From Peromyscus leucopus (lineage: Eukaryota; Chordata; Mammalia; Rodentia; Cricetidae), in the NCBI RefSeq assembly GCF_004664715.2, contig NC_051072.1, forward strand, positions 29,781,994-29,845,993: DNA of 64,000 nucleotides, in the 5' to 3' direction. A model generated the notes under the pieces. The model saw nothing but the letters and a program-made list of their open reading frames with translations. It had not been told where the DNA came from and did no database searches. Below, piece after piece: positions 53,931-64,000 of the stretch (position 1 is its first letter; each line of letters opens with the position of its first letter). The position numbers and the translations under genes are program-made.

Positions 53931-56324
53931 TTTAATGGATAGTCTGCATGCTTCATATGCTATAATACCAAATATTTGAGTATAGATGATTATGTATGGA
54001 GATTTCACTTATGCAGATGGACTGATATGAACAACTTTGGATAACATTTATATCTAGATTATTAATTTAGATTACTTTTGAAATTAAATTAAAACATTTC
54101 AGCTCAAAATGAAGAAATCTCTCACACACTGTAAAGCAATTTTAGTGAACATAAATTAAATGATAGCAGATTATATTGCATTTAGATATTTTCATCAAAT
54201 GATAAACTTATTTATTAGGAAGTAGTGTCTAGTGGTCTAGAAAGCAATCATATTGAAGGCATCATCCAGAGAGAAAGATCTTGATCACTCCAGGAAGTTC
54301 AATGATGTCTGCCTATCTTTTCTGTTACAGTTAATACTTTTAAATGGGTCAACATGTCAGGAAAAAATCTGAACTTGTGGTTTTTGTTGTTCCTTTTGGA
54401 AGAATACACTTTGTTCAGCAGAACTATGGAAAGTTAGCTTGTTAAATCTTAATATTATTAATTAATGCTCCAATTAGTGTTAATTCTCTTCTTTGAGGCA
54501 AGGAGTTGGAAACAATTTGTGTTGGGTAAAAGCATATTGAGAAAGCAAAATTAAAATGAACTTTTCTTTTTCATCATTGAGTGTTTTTAAGGAAACTGTA
54601 AACCACAGAAAAACTATTGATTCTGAACTCTCTGAAAGGAAAATCACATGGAGGCATGGAAGGAATTATTTGTTGGAAGAAAATTATGCAATTTTTCTAC
54701 AATACACAGAGATCATCAAAGTACTGTTCTTAATGATAAAATTTCTTGGTGTCTGCAAAAGTTAAATGGCATTCTATTGATATGTAACATTTATAATTGT
54801 CAGCAGTGCATGAGGTGTGGACAAAAGCTTTGCCTTGCGAACTTAAATCAAAATTAAACCATTGCAAACCTCTGAGGAGAAGATGACTTTCAAGAACGTC
54901 AAAATGATTCAGGATTAGATGTCTACTAAGAGCTTCCAGGGAATCATTTCAAAGTTGCCTTTGAGATGCAATTTTGCAAAGGGTAAGTAAGATATTTTAG
55001 ATAAAAATTTCATTTTTTGAGCAGTTGACATCTGGTATGTGAATAATTTGTGTGTATGGAATGTGATATGTAGAATTGAGGCCCTGCTCCATATAAGATA
55101 ATTTAACATACTAATGCTTTCAACTCTAGACATTTTTATTATTATACATCACATACCTCACTAGAATTTTAAACATAAAACACTTGAGAGATAATTTAAT
55201 TATTTTTGATCACCTGAGTCACAAACATAAATGGTAACTGTTATTCTAGTATGAAAATAGTAATGTCTCTAGAAACTGCTGAAGGATTAAAAGTTTTGTC
55301 TTTTAATCCTTTCAGACATGAATGCATACATCTCTTGTGTGTATCTCTACTGTCAAGGACATCTCTACTGCCTTTTTTGACACAGTATTTATTTGTAGCC
55401 ACTATTTGTATAATAGTAATATCAAATGGTAAACTTTATGAATATAGCTTTTTTAGATGCCCTGAGAATAAATTTTCTTTTCTCAAATAATGAAATGTAT
55501 AGGTTATGGGTTTTAGTGGTTTTGTTTTTGTTTTTCTTTAAAAAATTTTTGTTTGATGCTGTCTAAACTCATGAGTGTGTTCTGGTTAAGTCAAGATTGT
55601 AACTATGACATGAAATTAACAAATGTTATATTGTTTATCTTTTCTTTTTGATGGATTAGACAGCCATAAAAACATTCACTACCTACCATTAATCTGTTAA
55701 AATTTTTGGTAATTATTTGCTAAGTCCATGGAGTAATGCTGCTATTTGATTTAATAAATAAAAGTTTATGTCCAGTTTGTTGACTCTGACAACCAGAAGG
55801 AGATGGCTTGGAATTTTGTTGAATTCATTATATAAACAAACACAACAAAATGCTCTTACATTTTAACTTTGTGTTTAATCTGCAAATTATTGTACCCCAT
55901 TGCCATGGTATGGTGTTAGACATCATCATGTGTGCTTTATCTGTGGTATCTGAATGGTACTGGGGTAAGACGTCATGGGCATCTGCTCTTTCTCTTGCAT
56001 ACTTGGCAGAAAGTTGAAAGGGCTTGAATGTTGAGTGCTTGTTATGCTCTCTTCACTCAGCTGTTCTATGTCTGCTCTGTTCCTGGCTCACATTCTTCCC
56101 CAAGTCTATTAGAATCTATTGCTTTTGCTTAGCATGAATCTTAGTTTGGAAGAAAAAAGCACTAAGGAAATGAATAGGAGGGGATGCATATTATGACAGA
56201 GATTTAGGACAGAAGCAACTTGAACTTAGGTGGCTGCCTGGAATAGCTGTTCAAAAGGACATTTTACACTCAGCTGTGACCCATTTGATGGCCTGAATAC
56301 CTTTCTTCTCTGTCTCCTCTCCAG
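53931..56324. other. longest unassigned stretch, 2.4 kb
   Basis: AT-rich and without a recognised repeat or gene. Two plus-strand frames near 54556-54857 and one at 55251-55490 have no motif and no coding-like context. 'GGTAAACTTTATGAATATAG' near 55428 has faint L2 similarity. Confidence 0.45.
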
Positions 56325-56600
56325 GTAACTGTTATCCTAAAACTTTCATTTTTCATTTCTGTAAGAATTATATTGACCATGTTTAGCTTTGCAGGCTTTT
56401 GCACTTGTATAAAAGGAGTTATACTTTGTAACTTGCTTTTCATTTCTCAACATTATGCTCCTTAGATTCATTCATAGTATGTCACTGTATTTCATTATTT
56501 TTTTCATACTGTACTTTATTATATGAGTATATTGAGATTTATATATAAACTGAGTTGTATTCTGCCTCTTGCCTTTGTAAACAATGCTGACCTGACTAAA
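56325..56600 (-). mobile_element. Old L1 ORF2 3' relic, antisense
   Basis: 'GCACTTGTATAAAAGGAG', 'CAACATTATGCTCCTTAGAT', 'TCATTCATAGTATGTCACTG' and 'AAACAATGCTGACCTGAC' follow the antisense of the L1 ORF2 end and 3' UTR in ancient L1M-type elements. Weak but ordered. Confidence 0.5.
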
Positions 56601-56739
56601 TATTTCCTGTACATTATTTTCTGAAGCATGCAAAGTAACATTTCACTTGGAATATTTATCATATTAGTTTGTGACCCATCGCTGGATTATGAAGCCAATT
56701 TAGTGGCTTGTGACGAACATTTAAAGACATTCTTATCGG

Positions 56740-56938
56740 GCCTGTGAGATGGCTTAGTAGGTAAATGTGCTTCCCACAGAACCTGATGACCTCAGTTTGA
56801 TCTCTGGGATGTACATGGTGGAAGGAAAGAACTGACTTCTGCAAGCTATTCTTTGGCTTCTACTTATGTACTGTGGAATGCATGCTCCTCCCAAATAAAT
56901 TATATATAAATGTAATACAATTAAAAAAAAAAATCTTT
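56740..56938 (+). mobile_element. tRNA-derived rodent SINE, sense
   Basis: 'GGGCCTGTGAGATGGCTTAG', 'GAACCTGATGACCTCAG', 'TTTGATCTCTGGGATGTAC', 'TGGTGGAAGGAAAGAACTGA' and an A-rich tail (56922-56934) define a rodent SINE with a tRNA-like head (GAGATGGCT) and a diverged body. Confidence 0.8.
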
Positions 56939-56940
56939 CA

Positions 56941-57180
56941 CTGTAATGCAGCGTTCTCAACCTGTAGGTTGTGACCCTTTTGGATGTCAAATGGCCCTTT
57001 CACAGAGGTTACCTAAAATCATTAGAAAATACAGATATTTACATTATGACCCATAACAGCAGCCAAAACACAGTTGCGAAGTAGCAATGAAAATAGTTTT
57101 ATGGCTGGAGGTCACCATAACGTGAGGAACTGTATTAAAGGGTCACAGCATTAGGAAGTTTGAGAACCACTGGTGTAATG
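56941..57180 (+). mobile_element. URR1 hAT-Charlie DNA transposon with terminal repeats and 8-bp duplication
   Basis: The element is 56949-57172 (224 bp). It starts CAGCGTTCTCAACCT and ends TTTGAGAACCACTG, imperfect terminal inverted repeats of the hAT type. The flanks CTGTAATG (56941-56948) and GTGTAATG (57173-57180) match at seven of eight, the hAT duplication length. It is non-autonomous, with no coding capacity. Strand is arbitrary for a near-symmetric element. Confidence 0.9.
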
Positions 57181-57309
57181 GAATAGAAAGTGCCGAAGTT
57201 CCTTCTACAGTATCTTTATATGTGTATTCTACGGGAGTGAAAATTCTTTGCTTCAGTTTGTGAGCACACATATGTTTAGCTTGCGTACATTGTGTTGTAA
57301 TTCAAACTA

Positions 57310-57316
57310 CATAGTT

Positions 57317-57375
<59 letters not shown>

Positions 57376-57531
57376 TTTTGGTTTTTCGAGACAGGGTTTC
57401 TCTGCGTAGCTATGCGCCTTTCTGTAGCTCACTTGGTAGCCCAGCTGCCTCGAACTCACAGAGATCCGCTGGCTCTGCTCCGAGTGCTGGATTAAAGCAT
57501 GTGCCACCACAGCCCGGCCATAGTTTTATTT
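57310..57531 (-). mobile_element. B1 SINE with a (TTTA)n tail and target duplication, antisense
   Basis: The body at 57380-57518 reads 'GGTTTTTCGAGACAGGGTTT', 'GCTATGCGCCTTTCTG', 'CGAACTCACAGAGATCCGC' and 'CCACCACAGCCCGG', with several small deletions. Instead of an A-run the tail is (TTTA)n at 57323-57378. The flanks CATAGTTTTATTT (57310-57322) and CATAGTTTTATTT (57519-57531) are identical. Confidence 0.92.
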
Positions 57532-57542
57532 TGAGTGTTGGC

Positions 57543-57816
57543 TGTAGCGGGTAGCCATTCCAGCTTTGGTCTGGAAGTTCCAACCCCTATTGAGGCTTCT
57601 GTAACTGTCACGCCTACAAGGCAGGGCCAAGAGAGGGCCCTGAAGACCCGAGATTGAATGCACCACCTTCTCTTGTTTCCTGGATGCTGGAGGTAGACCG
57701 AGCAGAGTTCTCCTGAGAACACCGCCGGACTGCGCTGCATCTTTCCCAGACCCTACAACCTACCTATCCCTTCATTTGTAAGTTACGCCACTAAATAAAT
57801 CTCTCTTTTAATTACA
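57543..57816 (+). mobile_element. LTR-like rodent repeat
   Basis: 'TGTAGCGGGTAGCCATTCC', 'CCAACCCCTATTGAGGCTTC', 'GTCACGCCTACAAGGCAGG', 'CTTGTTTCCTGGATGCTGG' and 'CACTAAATAAATCTCTC' (AATAAA at about 57794) form a cricetid-type repeat with TG at the start and a poly-A signal near the end. It is probably an ERV LTR or LTR fragment. No target duplication is visible. Confidence 0.55.
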
Positions 57817-57934
57817 TAAAGTGGCCTTAATAATTTCACCAAGAGTTAGCCAAAAAAAAAAAAAATGTTGGAAGTTATTGACCTAGTCTAAATTGTTAGT
57901 AATAGGATTGTTGAAGCATATTCTTTCTAGGTTT

Positions 57935-58060
57935 CAAATTAATTCTTTGAAAATTTCATATAAGTATGCAATGTTTCTTGATCATATTCCCACCACTATT
58001 GCTCCCTCCTATTCCTCCTGCCTCTCCATTTCCAACAGATCTCTCTCCAAATTTCACGTC

Positions 58061-58097
<37 letters not shown>

Positions 58098-58300
58098 TAA
58101 CACACTGAGTTCAATTAGTGTTGCCACGCAAGCACATGAGTATTAGGGTCATCCACTGGGAGATGGGCAATTTACCAGTTACCACTTCCACAAAGTAAGG
58201 GGACTCTCCCTTACCAGGCAGCCATCAACTGCCATTAGCTCCCTGCTGGGGGAGGGGCACCCCTGTCCAGAAGCAAGGCTATTTGACTTTAATTAAGAGC
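57935..58300 (-). mobile_element. Rodent L1 3' UTR, antisense, with (TG)n
   Basis: 'TTCTTTGAAAATTTCATATA', 'TTGATCATATTCCCACCAC', then (TG)n (58062-58094), 'CACACTGAGTTCAATTAGTG', 'CCACTGGGAGATGGGC' and 'CAGCCATCAACTGCC' follow the antisense L1 3' UTR order. The microsatellite lies where the UTR normally has an A/T-rich spacer. Confidence 0.85.
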
Positions 58301-58834
58301 ATCTGGTAAGTTTTCAAAGTGGTGCCACCAGCTTCCACTGTCATTAGAGCTGTGAGATTAGCCAACCCCTGACATTTCAGATAGTTTGATGGATGAAAAC
58401 GCCTCTTACGGTTGTTTAAGTATTTAGTTCCTCAGTGGAAGAGTTGTGCTTCTGTCCATGGTCGTGTCTGATTGTAATTTCCCCCATGTCCTTCATAAAG
58501 AACAACTTTGCTTCCTTTGGAAAGAAATAGTTCTTCAAAACAAGACTGCTCCTGAATGCTTCTCACTCTTTTGTAAGTGTATTCTTTTCACAAATGATTT
58601 TCTTAAAGAAGTTGATGGGCATTCTAGCTTGAGGACACTGCCATTGTGGCGAATGAAGGGTTTTGCCAGTTTCCCTAGTGACCTGGGCACTGAAATTAAA
58701 TTAATTCTTAAGAAAGTATGACTATAAATTAAAAAAGAAAAAAATAGGTTGAAATTGTTCTTATGAGTTTCTTAAGATGGTAGAATACATTTACTCTGTG
58801 AGATCTGTTTTGATGTGGGAAGTGGGTTTTTGTG

Positions 58835-58844
58835 TTTGTGCACA

Positions 58845-58884
<40 letters not shown>

Positions 58885-59190
58885 CAGATGCGTGTCAGTA
58901 CTTTGTACATGTGAGTATGTGAGTGCATATGGAAGCTGCGGATTGATCTCAGATGTTTTTCTTGATCCTTCTCCCTATTATTTACTGAGACAGGATCTCT
59001 CACTTGAACCCTGGGATCCCCGACTCACCTAGTCCACAGGAGTCAATCTGTCCAGTGGATCTCCTGTTTTGGTCTCCAATGTGCTGAGTGAGGTTAGAGT
59101 CAGGCTGCCACCCTCACCTGGTATTTACATGACAGAGAATCAGAAGTCTGGTCCCAGCAAGTGTATATTCTGAGCTATCAGAGCCCAGAA
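58835..59190 (-). mobile_element. B4-type SINE, antisense, with (TG)n
   Basis: (TG)n at 58848-58883, 'ATTTACTGAGACAGGATCTC', 'CACTTGAACCCTGGGATCC', 'GTATTTACATGACAGAG' and 'GGTCCCAGCAAGTG' are the antisense order of B4 with a TG-rich 3' arm. Confidence 0.7.
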
Positions 59191-59514
59191 AGTAGGTTTC
59201 TTTCTTTCTTTTTCTTTTTCTCTCTTTTTTTGGTATGTGTGTGTGTTTTAATCAAATCAGTAACTGATAGACATTTTTTTCTTCTCTGTCACATGCACAG
59301 GGAAGTAGGTACTGTTTCAATGTTTTTATCAACATGGCATTTAGGATTATTCATTGTTTTCCCCATTCTTCAATGTGTTTTATATTCATGAAAGTTTTAG
59401 TTGGATCAACCTAATCTTTTGTTTTTGAATTGAAAATGTGAGTAGATTTTAAAAATCAGAACACATTTACCGTAAACACAGTAATAAGGGAATAAGAAAA
59501 CCCCAGGCACTTCA

Positions 59515-59940
59515 GTGGCCCTTCACCTGACCCCTCTTAGGAAACACAGGAAAAAGAAAAAAAGAACAGAGCCTGCACAGAGCCCTAGGCTAGGATTTGC
59601 TACTCAGCAAACAGCTTCTGACCTGAACTTGAAATGCCAGCATTTGTCTCTCCGAGAGGGACAGACCCTTTGGAGTCTGGCACACTTTCTTCAGACAGGT
59701 GGGCCCTTCCCCACTTCTTCTAATAGAAGCTCAGGTCTCAACTATTCTTTATGTCCCAGTTCCAATGCTATTTCCTATTGGTTACTGAAGCCTTCTTGGC
59801 TCCCTGTGCATGGCTCATATACATCTGATGATCAAAGGCAATCGAATTGCTTGGAGAACTCCATTTCCTTGGTTTCTCGTAAAAAACAAAAGCACAAAGG
59901 AATAAGCAAACAACCAGTAAACCTGTTTTGTGGTCAATAA
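59515..59940 (+). other. 141-codon open frame, probably not a gene
   Basis: The longest frame in the window that is not caused by simple repeats. The amino-acid make-up is unremarkable (basic near both ends), with no domain, signal peptide or membrane segment that I recognise. It overlaps a possible L2 piece at 59700-59815. No promoter, splice site set or poly-A signal is evident. Confidence 0.2.
59700..59815 (+). mobile_element. LINE-2 relic, short
   Basis: 'GAAGCTCAGGTCTCAACTAT', 'TCCCAGTTCCAATGCTATTT' and 'GAAGCCTTCTTGGCTCCC' resemble the L2 block 'AAATGCCACCTCCTCC...GAAGCCTTCCCTGACTCCC' in order. Confidence 0.45.
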
Positions 59941-60184
59941 TTTTGGGTAGTTTTGACTTTTCTCACATTTTTAGTACACATATTTGACTATTGAAAGTCT
60001 TTAGAATTCAGGGAAAAAAATTCCTTGTGTTTACCCAATGTTTCCAGAATTAATTGACTGTGAAACATCTCCTTTGAGAAACATCTGCCTGCAGAATTCT
60101 CTGAGACAAAGTTGGGAAATGCCATCTTATTGTATTCTGATTTGTTTTTTGGTGCAGTGTTTCTGTTAGATTTATAATTATCTG

Positions 60185-60245
60185 AGTCACCAGTTCTTGG
60201 TACACTGCCTGGCACATAGTAGGCCCATAATAAAATTATTTTTGA
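60185..60245 (+). mobile_element. MIR/L2-type 3' end
   Basis: 'GGTACACTGCCTGGCACATA', 'GTAGGCCCATAATAAAATTA' and 'TTTTTGAATGAAAA' are the 3' end shared by MIR and L2 in mammals ('CCTGGCACATAGTAGGC...AATAAA...TTGAATGAA'). Confidence 0.6.
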
Positions 60246-60949
60246 ATGAAAACATGGGAAAGAGAAAGGTAATGATTTTCATGTTTAAAGCATGGGAAGC
60301 TAATATGCTTATTTACTATTGCTTAATAACACCCCTCCCCCATCTTAATGGCATTCAACAACTTAAAAAAATCTTCATGGCTGTTGTCATATAATTAATG
60401 AACAGCACATTAAAGGCATCTTCTTTTTGCTTGATAATATCTGGGGTCTTTGTTGGGGTGATATAAATGTCATGGGTACCTGTTATGGATGGTGTACTCT
60501 GTTCCGATATGAGGTCTTCACCTATATGAGTGGTCAAAACACCACATGACCTCTGAGAGCCTGAGTATTGGTGGCTGTTTTTCATTATGAGTTAATACTT
60601 GCAACAAGAGCCCATGTTCTTTACACCAGGGCAAAAGTTATAGATTCTATTTTCAAAAATGACTGAACCTCAGAAACACAGGTATACCAACAAATTTAGA
60701 GCCATGGTTCAAACTGCCCCTGAAAGTCTGAGGATTGTGGGTGCCACTAGCTGATATAAGGGGTTAGGAAGAAGTGAACACTTGCTGAGTAGGAAAGAGT
60801 GAAAGGATAATAACTGGAGGAGAGCATCCAGGAAGGTGCAAGGGAAAGAGGTGGGCGTATATGATAAGGGGTGAGAGTTGATGTCATGCAGAAAAGTGGG
60901 ATTTCCAAGGCAAAACTTGCAGAGAAAGAGAGAAAAGATGTTCGATGCA

Positions 60950-61290
60950 GATTTAGGTTATACCAGTGTGTAAAGGGGCCCTGGAGGAACACGCAGGAAA
61001 GGGGAATTGGGAAACTGCAGCTATCGGAGGGGAGAGAGGTAGGCTTAAGTGGTCCTGACAAACCCAGATAAGAGTTTCAAGGGCAGGAAGATTGGCTATG
61101 TCACAAGCCTTGGAGAGGTCAAGTCAGGGAGCCGGTGATAGTGGTATCTGGCAATTACAGAATCTTGAAGGAAGCGTTATCTCAGTGAGGAAAGATGGGA
61201 CCTGCAGAAGCCACAGGGGACTGGTTAGGACCGGATTTCGTGGTTGGAAGTTGTATGTGGTGCCCAGGGAAGCAGCCAGTGGATGGGGAA
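60950..61290 (-). mobile_element. LINE-2 relic, antisense
   Basis: 'AGTTTCAAGGGCAGGAAGAT', 'TGTCACAAGCCTTGGAGAGG', 'TCAAGTCAGGGAGCC' and 'ACAGGGGACTGGTTAGG' follow in order the antisense L2 sequence 'GTGTTTCAAGGAGGAGGGAG', 'TGTCAAATGCTGCTGAGAGG' and 'TCAAGTAAGATGAG'. Several open frames here are by-products. Confidence 0.6.
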
Positions 61291-63844
61291 GGGCTGTGAG
61301 GAGAGGTTCTTTTCTTTACCCACACAGACCTTGACTGTGTTGGCACTGAAGAGTCACAAGGCACCTCATTCACAACTGTTAGAAATGTGTAAAAGTCATT
61401 GAACGGAAAAAGCTTTTAGGAGTACAAGGCAGCCAGGATGGATCACATAACAGCCCAGATATGTGACACATCACTAGATAAGTCTACAACCACATCCAGG
61501 AACAACTCTGGAATCTGCCGGGGAGCGGGGAGTAGCTGCTGTGAGGGACAGATCTTCTTCCCCCTTTTGGCATCTGCTGGCTGCTGCGAAGGACAGTTAA
61601 AAAAGTCAGGGCTCCCGAGGGTGAAGAGTCGTGTTGCTGTGGATACTGGAGAGATATGGCATAGGCTCAGGGAAGGAGTAAAAACTGATGTGGTGTGATG
61701 TCCTCTTATACGTTTTAATAGTAGTCATTGACTATTGGGCCAGGCAAAGGCAAATGCAATTCTCCAGGAGAAACCCTTCATTGTTCCACACTTTCTGGTT
61801 TAATAGGATTTGAGTCTGTCCTACAGAGAACAATTGTGGGACTTGATATACTGTGGTGGCTTGATGAAATGAATCAATATTTACACCGTGCCTTTGCAGA
61901 GGACAAAGGCCACAAACACAAAAGCATTATTAATGTAAGTTTATTATTAGGTACTAACTTTAAGTACAAGATTAGGGGCTTTGTTTGAAGGGGTTTTTTC
62001 TCTTTATTTCCTTTCTGCATTTTACATTGATTATGTTTCATATTTTGTATGCTTCTAGGAGCATTTTAAAAACAAAATTTATTTAGCTCCAAGTAAGAGC
62101 TACTATCAGAGAAGCAGAAGTATAAATCCATGTATACCAAAGAAAGAGCAGTTTGACAGCCGGATGGATTCTTTTTCATCCAGTGGGTGTCTTTGGTGGC
62201 TGAAGGACTCCTTTTTTTTTTTTTTTTTTTTTTTGCCTCTGAATGTCCAGCCTGAGAGAGCATTCCTTCAGGAAGGGCTGTGGACTCAAATGAAAAAACT
62301 GTGTGGATGGTTGTGATGTCACCTGAAGATCCAGTGGGAATTAGAATCTCTTTGGTATGGCCTGGTTTATTTTTTAAAGGCAGGAGAGGGGGAGCTGAAG
62401 GGAGGGAGAGAACATGCTACCAAGTTCAGGTCAGAGATGTTTACTGACTAGCAAATCCTAGCCCAGGGCTGTGCCCATCTCTCCTGATCTCTCATTTTCT
62501 CTTTCCTGTGTTTTCTAAGAGCAGCCAGGTGAGGAGCCTTGGCCAAGGCCCAGGGAGGTTGAGAGTGGATCCAAGGGGATTAGTTGCTGATGTATTCCCA
62601 TGCTGACAACAGCATCTTGTCTACTAACATCTCTTTCTGAGACTGCACTGTGAAAGTAGGGTCCTCATTTGATGGGATGCTTGAAAAAGTCTCACGCAAA
62701 TCCACATCACATGGTGGGTTAGAGAGTGAGAAAAAAAGCACACGTTGTTGTTATTATTATTTTAACCCTAGGAAGTTCACAATATATTTCAGATGCAAGT
62801 GAAAACTGTAATTGTTTAGGTGTATAAGAACTGTGCTTTTTAATATGGAAGTGTTAATTTGAAAACAAAGTTTTCTGATGAGAAAAGTTGTAGGGAGGAC
62901 ATTTTGAAAGATGAATGGACTATGGTTTGACAGATGCGGTAGAGAAATACACAGAGAGTAATAATAGAGATAATAAAGAAAAAGACTAATTTTAAAAAAT
63001 GTCCCATTAGACAGTAATGGGCTTTCAAAGTGTTTTAGTATGAGTAATTTTGACAAGTCACAAAGGAGCCCAGGTGTACTTAGAGCCCTGAACAAGATCA
63101 TTTGTTTTTTCTCAACAGTTGAGGCTTAAGTTGAAAAAGGTCATCAACAATATTAAGAAGAGATATTTTAGCCTGGCAAATTATGGCTTTACAGATCAGG
63201 TGACCACAGCAAATAGGGTGGTCTCTGACTCCTTGGTACAGGGGATTTAATTTAATCTCAGGGAGAAAAGTTGGGCTTTACACACAGCAGGGGTCCAGTG
63301 ATGCTTCTTATCCATAAACCACATCTGAATTTGTGAGTGCTTCAGTGAGATGCCAAGTTCATGAGATGCTGTTCATGCTCTCGTTGACTTTTGGCTGGGT
63401 CTTACATCTTCTTCAGATTACACTTGTATGCTTGAAAACTTCCCAGAAACGCCATCTTGTATTGGGAAAAAGGCTCACTACCTCAGTTTCCTTTAGCTGC
63501 AGTATGATGTGTCTTTTATCCTTGGTAATCAATTAAGGTTATATGTTTATGAATTTGATCCTTAGTAATTTTCTAGGCTAGTATCTTTTACTTTCTATAG
63601 CTACATATGAAGTCAACTATACTTAAATTCAAATTTGTGGTTCTTTGAGTTAAGTACTGCAGAATCTTATGTTTCTGAAATTCATATTACTTTGGTTTGG
63701 ATACCAGAATTTGGAGTCTTCAGAATATGGGCAAAGTCTGATGGAAGACAGTATTATAATACTACTGCTAAACCCAACTGCTGAGATAAAGTATTTTTTT
63801 GACTGATGTATATGACAAGATTGAAAGAAGTGTCTGTTTACTTC
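61291..63844. other. mostly unassigned 2.5 kb
   Basis: It contains a T22 run at about 62212-62234 with no SINE body beyond it, a (TTA)n patch near 62750-62760, and otherwise unrecognised sequence. The 114-residue minus-strand frame at 62757-63101 is leucine- and serine-rich with no domain that I know. Confidence 0.4.
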
Positions 63845-63846
63845 TT

Positions 63847-64000
63847 AAATTTTTTTCCCTTTTATTTTATTTTACAATACCATTCAATTCTACATATCAG
63901 CCACGGGTTCCCCCGTTCTCCCCCCTCCCACCCCCTCCTCTTCCCCCAGCCCACCCTCCATTCCCACCTCTTCCAGGGCAAAGCCTCCCCGAGGACTGCG
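63847..64000 (-). mobile_element. Cricetid L1 3' end running off the window
   Basis: 'TACATATCAGCCACGGGTTC', 'CCCCGTTCTCCCCCCTCCC' and 'CCTCTTCCAGGGCAAAGC' are the antisense L1 3' UTR terminus, of the same subfamily as 37416-37514. The window cuts it at its UTR; the remainder lies beyond 64000. Confidence 0.9.

Noticed and set aside
55300..55490. Possible LINE-2 3' end
   Set aside because: Only 'GGTAAACTTTATGAATATAG' resembles the L2 'GTAAGCTCCATGAGGGC' block; the neighbouring blocks do not follow.
62212..62240. T-run as the tail of an antisense B1
   Set aside because: The sequence beyond it ('GCCTCTGAATGTCCAGCCTG') does not match the B1 tail or body.

Overview
The window looks like non-coding DNA from a cricetid rodent (New World mouse, vole or hamster group). 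The basis is repeat content: B1, B3 and B4 SINEs, rodent L1 3' ends, and B1 copies whose body reads GCGCAAAGCTACACAGAGA, a form I associate with Cricetidae rather than with house mouse. Species cannot be fixed from sequence alone. I see no convincing protein-coding exon, RNA gene, CpG island or CRISPR array. The open frames are short, many lie in repeats, and none shows a protein family I recognise, so this is intergenic DNA or the inside of a very large intron.

Four age layers can be read. The oldest are mammal-wide relics: LINE-2 pieces (18.96-19.28, 20.49-20.95, 23.77-23.97, 36.57-36.66, 42.19-43.15, 50.04-50.24, 59.70-59.82 and 60.95-61.29 kb), a MIR/L2 3' end (60.19 kb), MaLR LTRs (16.99 and 48.56 kb), a probable Tigger-type DNA transposon (25.11 kb) and old L1 ORF2 pieces (44.20 and 56.33 kb). 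The next layer is rodent-wide: URR1 (56.95 kb), ERVL-like LTRs (10.46, 13.91, 27.69 and 38.19 kb), B4/B3 SINEs and many 3'-UTR fragments of rodent L1. Then come cricetid L1 3' ends (7.27, 37.42, 38.82, 53.43 and 63.85 kb) and B1 copies that still have target-site duplications. The fourth is a family of ~350-375-bp solo LTRs present five times (10.07, 13.32, 43.48, 46.52 and 52.18 kb). Three interrupt older repeats, and four have perfect or near-perfect 6-bp target duplications.

Microsatellites are frequent: (CA)n, (GA)n, (TA)n, (TTA)n, (TTTA)n and a (CA)n/(CACG)n compound. The GA block near 35.7 kb carries a local duplication of 40 bp of its flank, and 21.02-21.31 kb is almost pure A/C on one strand.

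Nothing here amounts to a new biological system. The points worth a second look are structural: the multi-copy solo LTR family and its nesting, a probable twin-primed L1, a ~1-kb LINE-2 relic, the duplicated GA block, a rearranged LTR end near 31.7-32.2 kb, and an unassigned LTR-like unit at 45.2-45.7 kb. Family assignments rest on remembered consensus sequences, not on a search.
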